Below, in pieces: positions 49,143-57,218 of a DNA stretch of 57,249 bases (positions are counted from its first letter, which is position 1; the number at the start of each line of letters is the position of its first letter). The stretch lies in contig CAJOFH010000011.1 in the NCBI GenBank assembly GCA_905233845.1, positions 1 through 57,249 on the forward strand, given 5' to 3'. This DNA is from an uncultured Muribaculaceae bacterium. GTDB taxonomy: Bacteria > Bacteroidota > Bacteroidia > Bacteroidales > Muribaculaceae. A program made the position numbers and the translations under genes. The notes below the pieces were generated by a model. It had not been told where the DNA came from. It made no database searches and was given only the letters and a program-made list of their open reading frames with translations.

Positions 49143-49772
49143 TTAATTAAGAGAAGAGAGCCCAGCCATCCCTACTCCAAAAGCTAAAACAGCAATAAGG
49201 TAGAGAATCCAAAATACTACAGCTCCAATAGCTCCCCAAATCGCCCATTTCTTTGCACTATCGGCTGCTGCTTGGGCACCAGCGTAATCGCCACGGTCAT
49301 AAAGACCATTGACACTAGAGGCTTTTATTAATGATACAATGCCTAATGGCAAGCAGCAAAGCACTGTGCACAATATTGCCCATACCATATTGTTATCGGG
49401 ACGGGGAGGCATATTGCCATAACCATACTGTGGCTGCTGATATTGAGGCTGAGCATACTGCGGTTGCTGATACTGCGGTTGCCCATATTGGGGCTGCTGG
49501 TAGGGTTGTTGATACTGAGGTTGTTGGTACTGTGGCTGCTGATATTGCGACTGTTGATAGCCTTGAGCAGGAACTGTGTAGTCGGGTTGGGGTTGTTGTG
49601 GTTCTTGAGGTGCGAACAGTACAGCCACCTCAGGCACGTTGATAGCCTTTTCCCACCCAGGCATTCCTTGACACCACACTAGCGTGTCGGGGGTGATGCC
49701 GTTTGCTATAAGCTGTTCTAGTGGGAATGGACCTAACCGCTGATTGTTTTTTCCAATATAATATTGTGACAT
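49143..49772 (-). CDS. GYF_2-CD225 (dispanin) membrane protein
   Basis: The protein has 209 residues: a GYF_2 domain (3-53), a linker of about 65 residues built of QYQQPQ-type repeats, and a C-terminal CD225/dispanin domain (NNMVWAILCTVLCCLPLGIVSLIKASSVNGLYDRGDYAGAQAAADSAKKWAIWGAI, from about 127). CD225 is the membrane domain of animal interferon-induced transmembrane proteins, which change membrane stiffness and fusion; bacterial members are uncharacterised. It heads the tight GYF operon 49772-47917. The repeat-rich linker is a flexible, possibly self-associating tether. Confidence 0.92.
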   Translation of the reverse strand: MSQYYIGKNNQRLGPFPLEQLIANGITPDTLVWCQGMPGWEKAINVPEVAVLFAPQEPQQPQPDYTVPAQGYQQSQYQQPQYQQPQYQQPYQQPQYGQPQYQQPQYAQPQYQQPQYGYGNMPPRPDNNMVWAILCTVLCCLPLGIVSLIKASSVNGLYDRGDYAGAQAAADSAKKWAIWGAIGAVVFWILYLIAVLAFGVGMAGLSSLN

Positions 49773-49794
49773 GATGTTTTACCGATTTTGGTTA

Positions 49795-49841
49795 AATCAA
49801 GCAAGCAAGAGTGTTGTTGCTTGTTCCTTGCTTGCTTGATT
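49795..49841 (-). terminator. Hairpin between GYF genes
   Basis: AATCAAGCAAGCAAG (49795-49809) pairs perfectly with CTTGCTTGCTTGATT (49827-49841). It lies after the stop of the gene at 49872 and before the start of the gene at 49772, so it may attenuate transcription into the downstream GYF genes. Confidence 0.7.
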
Positions 49842-49871
49842 CTTAATGGTTTGATTATGTACTAAATTATG

Positions 49872-50744
49872 CTATTGCTGTAGTACATATTTTGGTGATT
49901 CGCCATACTGGTTAGGCTCGGGCTTGCCATCGGGGATACAGAGTATTGGGCATAGGATTGCACCAAGACCACACAAGAGATAGAGCCACTGCAGGTGACC
50001 ACTCTTGCCTACGTCATGTAAGCGGCGAGCTGTTGCCGAAATTAGTGGGATAAACAAAGCTAAAGAGATGATACCCATCAAGATGCATAGGAAAATGATA
50101 GTAGCAGTGGGATCTTGAGCTTCAAGAGCCGAAATGTCACCGCCACCAAGAGCTACTCTTACGCCCTCATTAACTAGAGCTTCTTTTTTTGCAGCTAAGC
50201 CAGATACAATATTACCAAGAACTCCATTTACTACGGCATTAACGATATAGCATGCCAAGAAGAACCACCAATACTCACTGCGGCGTGCGCGGCCTTTGGC
50301 ATTTAAGAACTTCTGTAAACAAATCTTGATAGCATCCATGAAGCCAAGTTGTGGAGTAGCAACATAGTTGCCCATAGGCTGCTGCTGATAAGGCTGTTGA
50401 TACTGTGGTTGTGGTTGCTGGTACTGTGGCTGTGGAGCCTGATACTGTGGTTGTGGCTGCTGAACAGGCTGAGGCTGTGGAGCAGGCTGTTGCACTGGTT
50501 GTGGAGCTGGTTGTGGAGCTGGTTGTGGAGCTGGTTGTGGAGCTGGTGCAGGAGCTGGCGCAGGAGCAGGCGCAGGTTTGGGAGCAAAGATGCTTGCTAA
50601 CGCTGGAATTTTACCGGCTGGTTCCCAATTGGCCATGCCATCGGTCCATGCCAGTGTCTCGGGAGTCAACTCTTGTTGAGCCAGTTGGTCAAGATCAAAT
50701 GGTCCAACCCTCTGGCCGTCTTTTACTAAATAGAATTGTGCCAT
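49872..50744 (-). CDS. GYF_2-DUF805 membrane protein with Pro/Gln/Ala linker
   Basis: The protein has 290 residues: a GYF_2 domain (3-53: FYLVKDGQRVGPFDLDQLAQQELTPETLAWTDGMANWEPA), a linker of APAPAP, QPAP and PQPQYQ repeats (about 55-128), and a DUF805 domain (FMDAIKICLQKFLNAKGRARRSEYWWFFLACYIV, TARRLHDVGKSGHLQWLYLL). It has the same architecture as the gene at 47917 but a different GYF subtype and linker composition. It has its own consensus promoter and ends at a strong hairpin 31-77 bp downstream. The Pro-rich linker is itself a plausible ligand for the GYF domains of its neighbours. Confidence 0.9.
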   Translation of the reverse strand: MAQFYLVKDGQRVGPFDLDQLAQQELTPETLAWTDGMANWEPAGKIPALASIFAPKPAPAPAPAPAPAPQPAPQPAPQPAPQPVQQPAPQPQPVQQPQPQYQAPQPQYQQPQPQYQQPYQQQPMGNYVATPQLGFMDAIKICLQKFLNAKGRARRSEYWWFFLACYIVNAVVNGVLGNIVSGLAAKKEALVNEGVRVALGGGDISALEAQDPTATIIFLCILMGIISLALFIPLISATARRLHDVGKSGHLQWLYLLCGLGAILCPILCIPDGKPEPNQYGESPKYVLQQ

Positions 50745-50787
50745 AATAGTTTTAAAGTTTATAAAGGATTAATAAATTTTCTATCCA

Positions 50788-50819
50788 CAAAAGTAAACAT
50801 TTAATTTAAAAATCCCAAA
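50788..50819 (-). promoter_or_regulatory. Consensus promoter of the GYF cluster
   Basis: On the minus strand TTTG (50819-50816), 20 nt and TACTTTTG (50795-50788) lie 44 nt before the ATG at 50744. Confidence 0.7.
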
Positions 50820-50983
50820 AGTTTGTTCCTTTTTTTTGATTTTTCTTGTGTTTTTGAACAAAATGACATCATTTTCAGTTGTTTTCAACGTGTTTAGTGT
50901 TTTTTTAATGTTGGTTTATTGATGGTGTGGAATGTTATTTTGCAGCGAGAATAATAATTCACAAGTCATAATAAATAAACATT

Positions 50984-51382
50984 ATGAAGTATTTTACCAT
51001 CGAGGAGCTAACACGCTCTACAACAGCAAGGCTGCGTGGTATTGACAACACACCCTCGCAGCAAGTGATAAACAACCTAACAGCACTGGTCGATAATGTG
51101 CTCGATCCACTGCGAGAAGCATGGGGTAAACCCATCAAAGTGAACAGTGGATACCGCTGCCGAGCCCTCAATAAGGCGGTGGGCGGAGTACCGGCTAGCC
51201 AGCACATGCGAGGCGAAGCCGCCGATATCACAGGGGGCAGTCCTGAAACAAACCGCGAACTCTACTCATTATTAAAACGCTTGAACTTGCCCGTCGACCA
51301 AGCCATCAACGAGTATGACTTCCGCTGGATTCACGTCTCCTACAGTTCTCGCCACCGCCGCCACTACTTCGCTATACGCTAG
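50984..51382 (+). CDS. M15-type D-Ala-D-Ala peptidase, phage endolysin type
   Basis: The protein has 132 residues without a signal peptide. It has the Peptidase_M15_3 pattern: VNSGYRCRALNKAVGGVPASQHMRGEAADI with zinc ligands H74 and D81, and WIHVSY with H117. Such short cytoplasmic forms without export signals are usually phage lysins, released by a holin. The next gene, 75 bp downstream, is a phage portal protein, which supports a phage origin. No holin, terminase or capsid gene is near. The active site looks intact. Confidence 0.88.
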   Translation: MKYFTIEELTRSTTARLRGIDNTPSQQVINNLTALVDNVLDPLREAWGKPIKVNSGYRCRALNKAVGGVPASQHMRGEAADITGGSPETNRELYSLLKRLNLPVDQAINEYDFRWIHVSYSSRHRRHYFAIR

Positions 51383-51457
51383 GAAGAGTGGAGTGGGGAG
51401 AGTCCTTAGCTCTTTTAATTCCTTTAACTCCTTTATTTCCTTTAATTCAATCCCACC

Positions 51458-52849
51458 ATGATTAACGACAATCAACTAATTCTGCACAACGCCTACAAGG
51501 CATGGTGCCAAGCAAGCCAGTTGCGCAATAAGCGGCGGCGAAACAAGCGGTTCACCTACGGTGACCAATGGAACGATGTAATCTCCACCACCAGCGGTGC
51601 AACTATTAGCGAGTATGAGCTATACCTTAAAGGTGGCACTACTCCGCAAACCAACAACCTCATTCGCCAAATGGTTAAGACCATTGTGGGTCGATACCGC
51701 ACAGAGTTTATCAACGGCAAAACACCAACCAACAAGAATGTGGCTACTGTTCACACTCTTAACCAGCTTGATGAGCTCGACAGCCGAGCCCTCGAGGAGT
51801 TCCTTATCTCGGGAACCGCAGTCCAGCGTATCGACCCTTTCAGCAATTTAGGGCAGCGACAAGTGAAGGTGACCAATGTGAATCTTAACAACTTCTTTGT
51901 CAATGCCATTGAAGACCCACTGGCGCGTGACTGTGAGATGGTGGGACAGCTCCATGACATGAGTTTGCCACAACTCATAAAACTGCTCGCACAAGGTTCC
52001 CGTGACAAAGCCCGATGGATAAGGCGCATCTATAGCAACAATAGCAACGAACGAATGCTCGACTTCTCGCACGCCATCGGGGCCGACTCACACCAAGGTA
52101 TGAGCTTCTGGCGAGCCGCCGACTCAGCCAAATGTCGAGCCATCGAGGTGTGGACCCTTGAGAACCGGGAGGTGACGCTCTGCCACGACCGCGAAAAAGC
52201 ACAAGTTTCGATTCTGCCTCCTAACGCACGGGTGAAAAAAACTCCAACGATGACCACTCGTTTCGACATTGTCACCACTTGGCACTGCCGATGGTTCTCG
52301 CCAATGGGCGACTTGCTCGCCGAGTGGGACTCGCCTTGGGCACACGGTTCCCATCCTTTTGTCATCAAGTTTTATCCACTCACCGATGGTGAAGTGCACT
52401 CATTTGTTGAGGACATTATTGACCAACAGAAGGCAGTGAACCAGATAATCACTCTCATCAACAACATCATGATGGCGAGTGCTAAGGGAGTCCTCGTCTT
52501 CCCCGAGACTGCTCTGCCCGACGGTTTCACCTGGGAAGACATCCGACGAGTTTGGCGCGACTGCAACGGCATTCTGCCCTATAATCCCAATTATGGGAGC
52601 AGCAAACCTGAGCAAATCTCGGTCAACAACACCAACATTGGAGCCTATGAGATGGTCAAGCTACAGATGCAGCTGCTCGAGGAAATCTTAGGTGTGACGG
52701 GCGCATTGCAAGGAAAGTCCACAGTCAATGGAAACAGTGCAACGCTTTACCAGAATGAGACAACCAACGCAGTCATCGCCTTGAGTGACATCTTCGGAAC
52801 TTTCACCAATTTCCGACAAAACCGAGACTCAAAAATCGCCTCCCTCTAA
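51458..52849 (+). CDS. Phage portal protein (P22-like), possibly truncated
   Basis: The protein has 463 residues. The start NAYKAWCQASQLRNKRRRNKRFTYGDQW and the core (QTNNLIRQMVKTIVGRYRTEF, DPLARDCEMVGQLHDM, SHPFVIKFYPLTDGEVHSFVEDIIDQQKAVNQIITLINNIMMASAKG, VTGALQGKSTVNGNSATLY) read as a phage portal, the dodecameric ring through which DNA is packaged. P22-type portals usually have 500-700 residues, and this one stops shortly after the core, beside a REP doublet 9 bp downstream. No terminase or capsid follows, so it is a prophage relic or a reused module. Confidence 0.8.
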   Translation: MINDNQLILHNAYKAWCQASQLRNKRRRNKRFTYGDQWNDVISTTSGATISEYELYLKGGTTPQTNNLIRQMVKTIVGRYRTEFINGKTPTNKNVATVHTLNQLDELDSRALEEFLISGTAVQRIDPFSNLGQRQVKVTNVNLNNFFVNAIEDPLARDCEMVGQLHDMSLPQLIKLLAQGSRDKARWIRRIYSNNSNERMLDFSHAIGADSHQGMSFWRAADSAKCRAIEVWTLENREVTLCHDREKAQVSILPPNARVKKTPTMTTRFDIVTTWHCRWFSPMGDLLAEWDSPWAHGSHPFVIKFYPLTDGEVHSFVEDIIDQQKAVNQIITLINNIMMASAKGVLVFPETALPDGFTWEDIRRVWRDCNGILPYNPNYGSSKPEQISVNNTNIGAYEMVKLQMQLLEEILGVTGALQGKSTVNGNSATLYQNETTNAVIALSDIFGTFTNFRQNRDSKIASL

Positions 52850-52858
52850 AACCCAAAG

Positions 52859-52995
52859 TGAAGAAAAAGGAACCGACCCCTTTTCTTCACTTTCTTGATT
52901 GAAAATGGTTAAAAACGGAAAATAATGGACGATAAATAGTCGAAAAGTCGAAAAAATGAAGAAAAAAGAACCGACCCCTTTTCTTCTTTTCTTCA
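52859..52995. repeat. REP doublet, right copy (inverted)
   Basis: Hairpins at 52859-52889 and 52957-52995 share the core GGAACCGACCCC/AGAACCGACCCC, with a spacer that is the reverse complement of the left doublet spacer (GTTAAAAACGGAAAATAATGG, AGTCGAAAAGTCGAAAAAATG). It is homologous along its length to 45657-45784 but in the opposite orientation. Confidence 0.8.
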
Positions 52996-53111
52996 TTTTT
53001 TCTTTTTTTAGTGCCTGTAATGGTAAATAAAAAGTGCCCCAAAATTCTAATTATATTTATTTTTATAATTTTTTAAATGAATTAATATCGTATAGTTTAA
53101 TAATTTATCAT

Positions 53112-53119
53112 TAAATTTG
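53112..53119 (+). promoter_or_regulatory. Promoter -7 box for the MscS gene
   Basis: TAAATTTG, 20 nt before the ATG at 53139; -33 box poor. The stretch 52996-53111 holds no gene. Confidence 0.45.
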
Positions 53120-53138
53120 CCCCGCTTTTTGTAAAAAA

Positions 53139-55946
53139 ATGAGAAAGAATAACCTAAATCTTAGATTATTGTTGCTGGTGATTTTCACTCTCGTGGGAAT
53201 CACGCAGGGCGATGCTGTGTTCAAAGAACGCGACTTCGGAAAGACTATCGACGTGCTTTGTGCCGAGCTGGAGCTTAAATATAATAAGCAAAAAGAATTA
53301 ATGGCTAAATATGAGGGCAATGCCAAGGCACAACACCAGAGGCTGGTGGCGACTATGCAGCAAATAGATCAAATATCGCTTGTTCTATACTCTCAGAGCA
53401 GCGAGTTCTCGTTTGCTATGGCTTATGCCTGTCAGCAGGCTACCGACCTCTACCACAACAGCATGGTGGCGCACATGCCATTTGATAGAATCATGAATCG
53501 TCTTGATGCCGAGATTGAGCGTTACGACAGCCTAATCTATGTGCTTAAGCACATCTCGCCAGCCATCTCCGATGAAGATGAAGTGCAAGAGCAACCAAAG
53601 GGCAAAACTGCCTCAAGGAACAAAGCGACACAACAACCAGCCGTTATTGAGAATAATGATTCGGTATCGACTGTAGAAGATATAGCCGACAGTATAATGC
53701 AAAGTGCTGAGGCTACCCACAAGAATAGTGTGCCCCTTGATGGTTCTGAGAACGATCATCCCAAGATGACAATTCCTGGTAATGGGCAAAATGAAAAGGA
53801 TTTGCTGGCTCTTTATGTTCTCAACGACAAGGAGAAAGATCTTCGTGAGCGGTGTCTCATCTATGCTAAGGCGCTACGTAATAATTTTGTGCGCATTAAG
53901 AACAAGATGAGTGCCGACAAGGAGTATTACGATGAAGTGAAAAATAAGCTCAAGTCGCTCAACAACTATGCTCTCAAGAAATATGAAGAGCTGCAGAATA
54001 GCATCTTCAGGAATGGCGGCAACAACTATTTTGCTGTGCTGGCGTCGATGGGACGAAACACCTATCGCATTCAAGAAGAGATGAATGATAAATACAGCGA
54101 GCTCAAGCATGTAGGTGACCAACATAGGGTTAAGAGCCAATGGAGAGGACCGGTGATTGTCATGACTTCGGTGTTCATTCTCTTCTATATCTTTATCGCT
54201 ACTATTTTAAGCGTTATAATTCTGATATGGTGTCTTCCTAAGAAAATACGTAGAAACTCCATTTATCAAAGCAAGAAGGCTGTCATTGGCCTGGCTTGTG
54301 GTGTGTTCCTGTTCACTGTCTTCATTACCATCGCCAAGTCGGTGGTTAAGCACAATTTCATCAACATGGCTGTGGGCATCACTCTTAATTTCTCATGGCT
54401 GCTCCTTGTGATCCTTGTCTCGTTGCTCATAAGGCTCAACGGCAAGCAGATTAAGTCTGGAGTGATGGTCTATACGCCGTTTATGCTCATGGCTTTTGTG
54501 GTGATTGTGTTCCGCATTGTCTTTATTCCTAACAATTTGGTGAACTTGATTTTCCCACCGTTGCTGCTGGCATTCACCATTTGGCAGTTCTTCGTTTTCA
54601 AGAACCGAAAAGCTGAACTACCTATGAGCGATGTCATTTTCTCGTTCATTTCACTCATGACGATGATTGTGGCTTGTGTGCTCGCTTGGGTGGGTTATAC
54701 GCTCTTGGCGGTGCAAATCATGGTGTGGTGGTCATTCCAGCTGGCTTGCATACAAACGATTATCTGCATCTACGACTTGGCGAAAATCTATGAGGAGAAG
54801 TTCCTGGTGCGTCGAATCAAAAAAGACTCTTTGCTCAATGAGCGCTCTAAGGGTAGAAAAAAGAAACAAATGAGCGACGAGAAGATGAAGACTAAACTGC
54901 TGGAACAAGCTAAGAAGGGTGAGCACATTGGAAACACGTGGTTCTTCGATCTTCTCATTAAGGTGGTGGTGCCAGTGCTTGCCGTGCTATCGGTGTTGAT
55001 GAGCATCAGATTTGCAGCCAACATGTTTGACATGAACGAACTCTTGAAGAAGGCGTTCTTCTACAACTTTATCGATCAGGAGGGACTGGTACAAATCTCG
55101 CTCTACAAGATTGTGCTCGTGAGTGCGTTGTTCTTTGTGTTCTACTACTTGAATTATGTAATCCACTCGGTGTATCGACAGTACAAGCTCAAGCAGTATG
55201 CCAAGACGAGTCCATCGCGACGACCTAATATCACGCTTGCCAACAATATCATCACTATCCTCGTTTGGGGCAGCTTCTTCATCTTTGCTCTAGTACTCTT
55301 CAAGGTGCCAAAGAGCGGCATTTCGCTCATATCGGCAGGTCTTGCCACTGGTCTTGGTTTTGCCATGAAGGATATTCTTGAGAACTTCATCTACGGATTG
55401 TCGCTGATGTCGGGACGACTTAGAGTGGGCGACTATATCGAGTGCGAAGGCATTCTCGGAAAGGTGGAGAGCATTGGTTATCAGAGCACGCAGATTGTCA
55501 CCCTCGATGGTAGCATTATCGCTTTCCTCAATGCGCAGCTCTTTGGCAAGAATTTCAAGAATATGACCAAGAATCACAGCTACGAGTATGTGAAGCTGCC
55601 GGTGGGAGTGGCCTATGGCGTGGATGTGGAAAATGTGCGAACTATTTTGGTTGAGGAGCTTAACAGCAAGCTGAGTTCGCTCACATCGCAGAGTGGACGA
55701 CCTGTCATCCAAAAGAAGCAAGGATTTAACGTCTTCTTCAACAACTTTGGCGACAGCTCGGTCGACCTTCTCGTGGCTTTCTGGGTATTGGTTGAGGAGC
55801 GTATAAGCTTTACCTACAAGGTCAAAGAGATTATCTATAATACTCTGCGTCAGAACAATATTGAGATACCATTCCCACAGCGAGATGTGTATATCAGGCA
55901 GATGAATGCCCCCGAGAAACCTAAAAATAAAAATAATAAAAATTAA
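53139..55946 (+). CDS. Large MscS-family mechanosensitive channel
   Basis: The protein has 935 residues. A signal peptide (about 1-25) is followed by a long periplasmic helical domain (about 30-335, coiled-coil pattern with EELQNSIF and KLKSLNNYALKKYEE). Then come about ten membrane helices (about 340-720), a charged cytoplasmic loop near 560-590 and the MscS core (LISAGLATGLGFAMKDILENFIYGLSLM near 725-755; GDYIECEGILGKVESIGYQSTQIVTLDGSIIAFLNAQLF) with a cytoplasmic cage. The plan is that of MscK/KefA or YnaI-type channels, which open on membrane tension to release solutes. It is monocistronic, followed by 48 bp to the glycosyltransferase. Confidence 0.93.
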   Translation: MRKNNLNLRLLLLVIFTLVGITQGDAVFKERDFGKTIDVLCAELELKYNKQKELMAKYEGNAKAQHQRLVATMQQIDQISLVLYSQSSEFSFAMAYACQQATDLYHNSMVAHMPFDRIMNRLDAEIERYDSLIYVLKHISPAISDEDEVQEQPKGKTASRNKATQQPAVIENNDSVSTVEDIADSIMQSAEATHKNSVPLDGSENDHPKMTIPGNGQNEKDLLALYVLNDKEKDLRERCLIYAKALRNNFVRIKNKMSADKEYYDEVKNKLKSLNNYALKKYEELQNSIFRNGGNNYFAVLASMGRNTYRIQEEMNDKYSELKHVGDQHRVKSQWRGPVIVMTSVFILFYIFIATILSVIILIWCLPKKIRRNSIYQSKKAVIGLACGVFLFTVFITIAKSVVKHNFINMAVGITLNFSWLLLVILVSLLIRLNGKQIKSGVMVYTPFMLMAFVVIVFRIVFIPNNLVNLIFPPLLLAFTIWQFFVFKNRKAELPMSDVIFSFISLMTMIVACVLAWVGYTLLAVQIMVWWSFQLACIQTIICIYDLAKIYEEKFLVRRIKKDSLLNERSKGRKKKQMSDEKMKTKLLEQAKKGEHIGNTWFFDLLIKVVVPVLAVLSVLMSIRFAANMFDMNELLKKAFFYNFIDQEGLVQISLYKIVLVSALFFVFYYLNYVIHSVYRQYKLKQYAKTSPSRRPNITLANNIITILVWGSFFIFALVLFKVPKSGISLISAGLATGLGFAMKDILENFIYGLSLMSGRLRVGDYIECEGILGKVESIGYQSTQIVTLDGSIIAFLNAQLFGKNFKNMTKNHSYEYVKLPVGVAYGVDVENVRTILVEELNSKLSSLTSQSGRPVIQKKQGFNVFFNNFGDSSVDLLVAFWVLVEERISFTYKVKEIIYNTLRQNNIEIPFPQRDVYIRQMNAPEKPKNKNNKN

Positions 55947-55994
55947 TTTTTTTAACTCTAATACGTTAATATAAAGTATTGTAAAGTTTTAACT

Positions 55995-57131
55995 ATGACT
56001 GTTGGATTTGATGGAATAAGGACAGTAGATGGTGATTCGCCTCTTAGCTATTACGATAGGCTGGTAATTGCTTCGTTAGGAATGGAATATCCTACCGACA
56101 CGTTTATGGTATATTCGCCTAATAGCACCGACGACCGTGGTATGTCGTGGCTATTGTCTATTTCCAATGTACACAATAAAACACCACATAAAGCCATAAA
56201 CAAATGGGCATGGCGAAACCGAGCAGGAATATTCCACGACATTCACCGACATGGGGTGAAGGTGTTTCATGGTATGGATGCTATCCTGCCCACTCGCAAG
56301 AAAAAAGATCGCGTGAAAATGGTGAACACCGTGCGAGACCTCACTTTTAATCGCTTTATGGAAGACTATTCCTGGTTGGAGCGCATCAACCGTAAATCGC
56401 GCATCAAGAAGGCATGCCGACGGGCAAAGCGCGTGATAGCCACCAGTGAATACATCAAGCAGCAACTGGTGGGGCGCTTTAAGGTAGACCCCGACAAGGT
56501 GGACGTGATTTACACAGCCTTCCGCGATGAGTATGTGGAGCGACGCGACGATGAAGTGATGCTCAACAACGTCAGGGCTAAGTATCACATGCCCTCAAGG
56601 TTTGTGCTTGCAATCACCGACTTTAGTCCAATAGGAAACCTCGAAACGCTCTATCGTGCCATCGCTAAACTCGATGACAAGGATATTGACCTTGTTCTTA
56701 TTGGGGCGAAGAACGACTATTATCGTAGCCTCAAAAAGCTTGCTGCTAAGCTAAACATCGACGAACGCGTGGTGAGAGTGTCGTCGGTAAACAAGCACAA
56801 TTTCAGCGCGCTTTATGCACTTTCTAAGGCGTTCATAGCACCTGCGCTCAACGATGGCATGGGACAAACTATCATTGAGGCGATGATAACGGGAACTCCT
56901 GTTGTGGCAAGTGACAGTGGCTGTCACCGTGAGGTAGGAACCGACGCGGCGCTCTATTTCAACCCCGACAGCGTAGACGAGCTTGCTGCGCACCTCAACA
57001 CGGTGCTCTCTAACGAGGCCAAGCGCAACAGTATGGTTGAGGCTGGTATGAAACATGCCGCGCAGTTCACGCAGCAGAATCTTGCCCAAAAAACGATGCT
57101 CACCTACAACAAAGCTCGCGGTAAAGCATAA
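55995..57131 (+). CDS. Family 4 glycosyltransferase
   Basis: The 378-residue cytoplasmic or membrane-peripheral GT-B enzyme has an N-terminal acceptor domain (HGVKVFHGMDAILPTRKKKD), the linker ATSEYIKQQLVGRFKVDPDKVDVIYTA, and a nucleotide-sugar domain (FVLAITDFSPIGNLETLYRAIAKL, ALYALSKAFIAPALNDGMGQTIIEAMITGTPVVASDSGCHREVGTDAALYFNPDS). The E-x7-E-like motif (DGMGQTIIEA) is present. It adds sugars from a nucleotide donor to a polysaccharide, glycolipid or glycoprotein; the acceptor is unknown. It is possibly co-transcribed with the channel gene, 48 bp away. Confidence 0.93.
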   Translation: MTVGFDGIRTVDGDSPLSYYDRLVIASLGMEYPTDTFMVYSPNSTDDRGMSWLLSISNVHNKTPHKAINKWAWRNRAGIFHDIHRHGVKVFHGMDAILPTRKKKDRVKMVNTVRDLTFNRFMEDYSWLERINRKSRIKKACRRAKRVIATSEYIKQQLVGRFKVDPDKVDVIYTAFRDEYVERRDDEVMLNNVRAKYHMPSRFVLAITDFSPIGNLETLYRAIAKLDDKDIDLVLIGAKNDYYRSLKKLAAKLNIDERVVRVSSVNKHNFSALYALSKAFIAPALNDGMGQTIIEAMITGTPVVASDSGCHREVGTDAALYFNPDSVDELAAHLNTVLSNEAKRNSMVEAGMKHAAQFTQQNLAQKTMLTYNKARGKA

Positions 57132-57151
57132 ATTCCATACATAAAGTAATA

Positions 57152-57173
57152 TAACGTGAGTTCGATGAATTTT
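57152..57173. repeat. Additional copy of inverted-repeat element end
   Basis: TAACGTGAGTTCGATGAATT and the next two bases are identical to 10795-10816, the left end of the 293-bp element. The body and other end, if present, lie beyond the window. Confidence 0.65.
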
Positions 57174-57210
57174 ATTTAGCTGAAATTTAGGAACATAGCG
57201 AGATTTTTAG

Positions 57211-57218
57211 TAATTTTG
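57211..57218 (+). promoter_or_regulatory. Promoter -7 box near right edge
   Basis: TAATTTTG fits TAnnTTTG and may serve a gene starting beyond the window. It lies inside or beside the element end at 57152. Confidence 0.4.

Noticed and set aside
49400-50600. Periodic repeats that might suggest a CRISPR array or tandem satellite
   Set aside because: They are in-frame codon repeats for Gln/Tyr/Pro linkers in GYF proteins, with short imperfect periods and no spacer structure.
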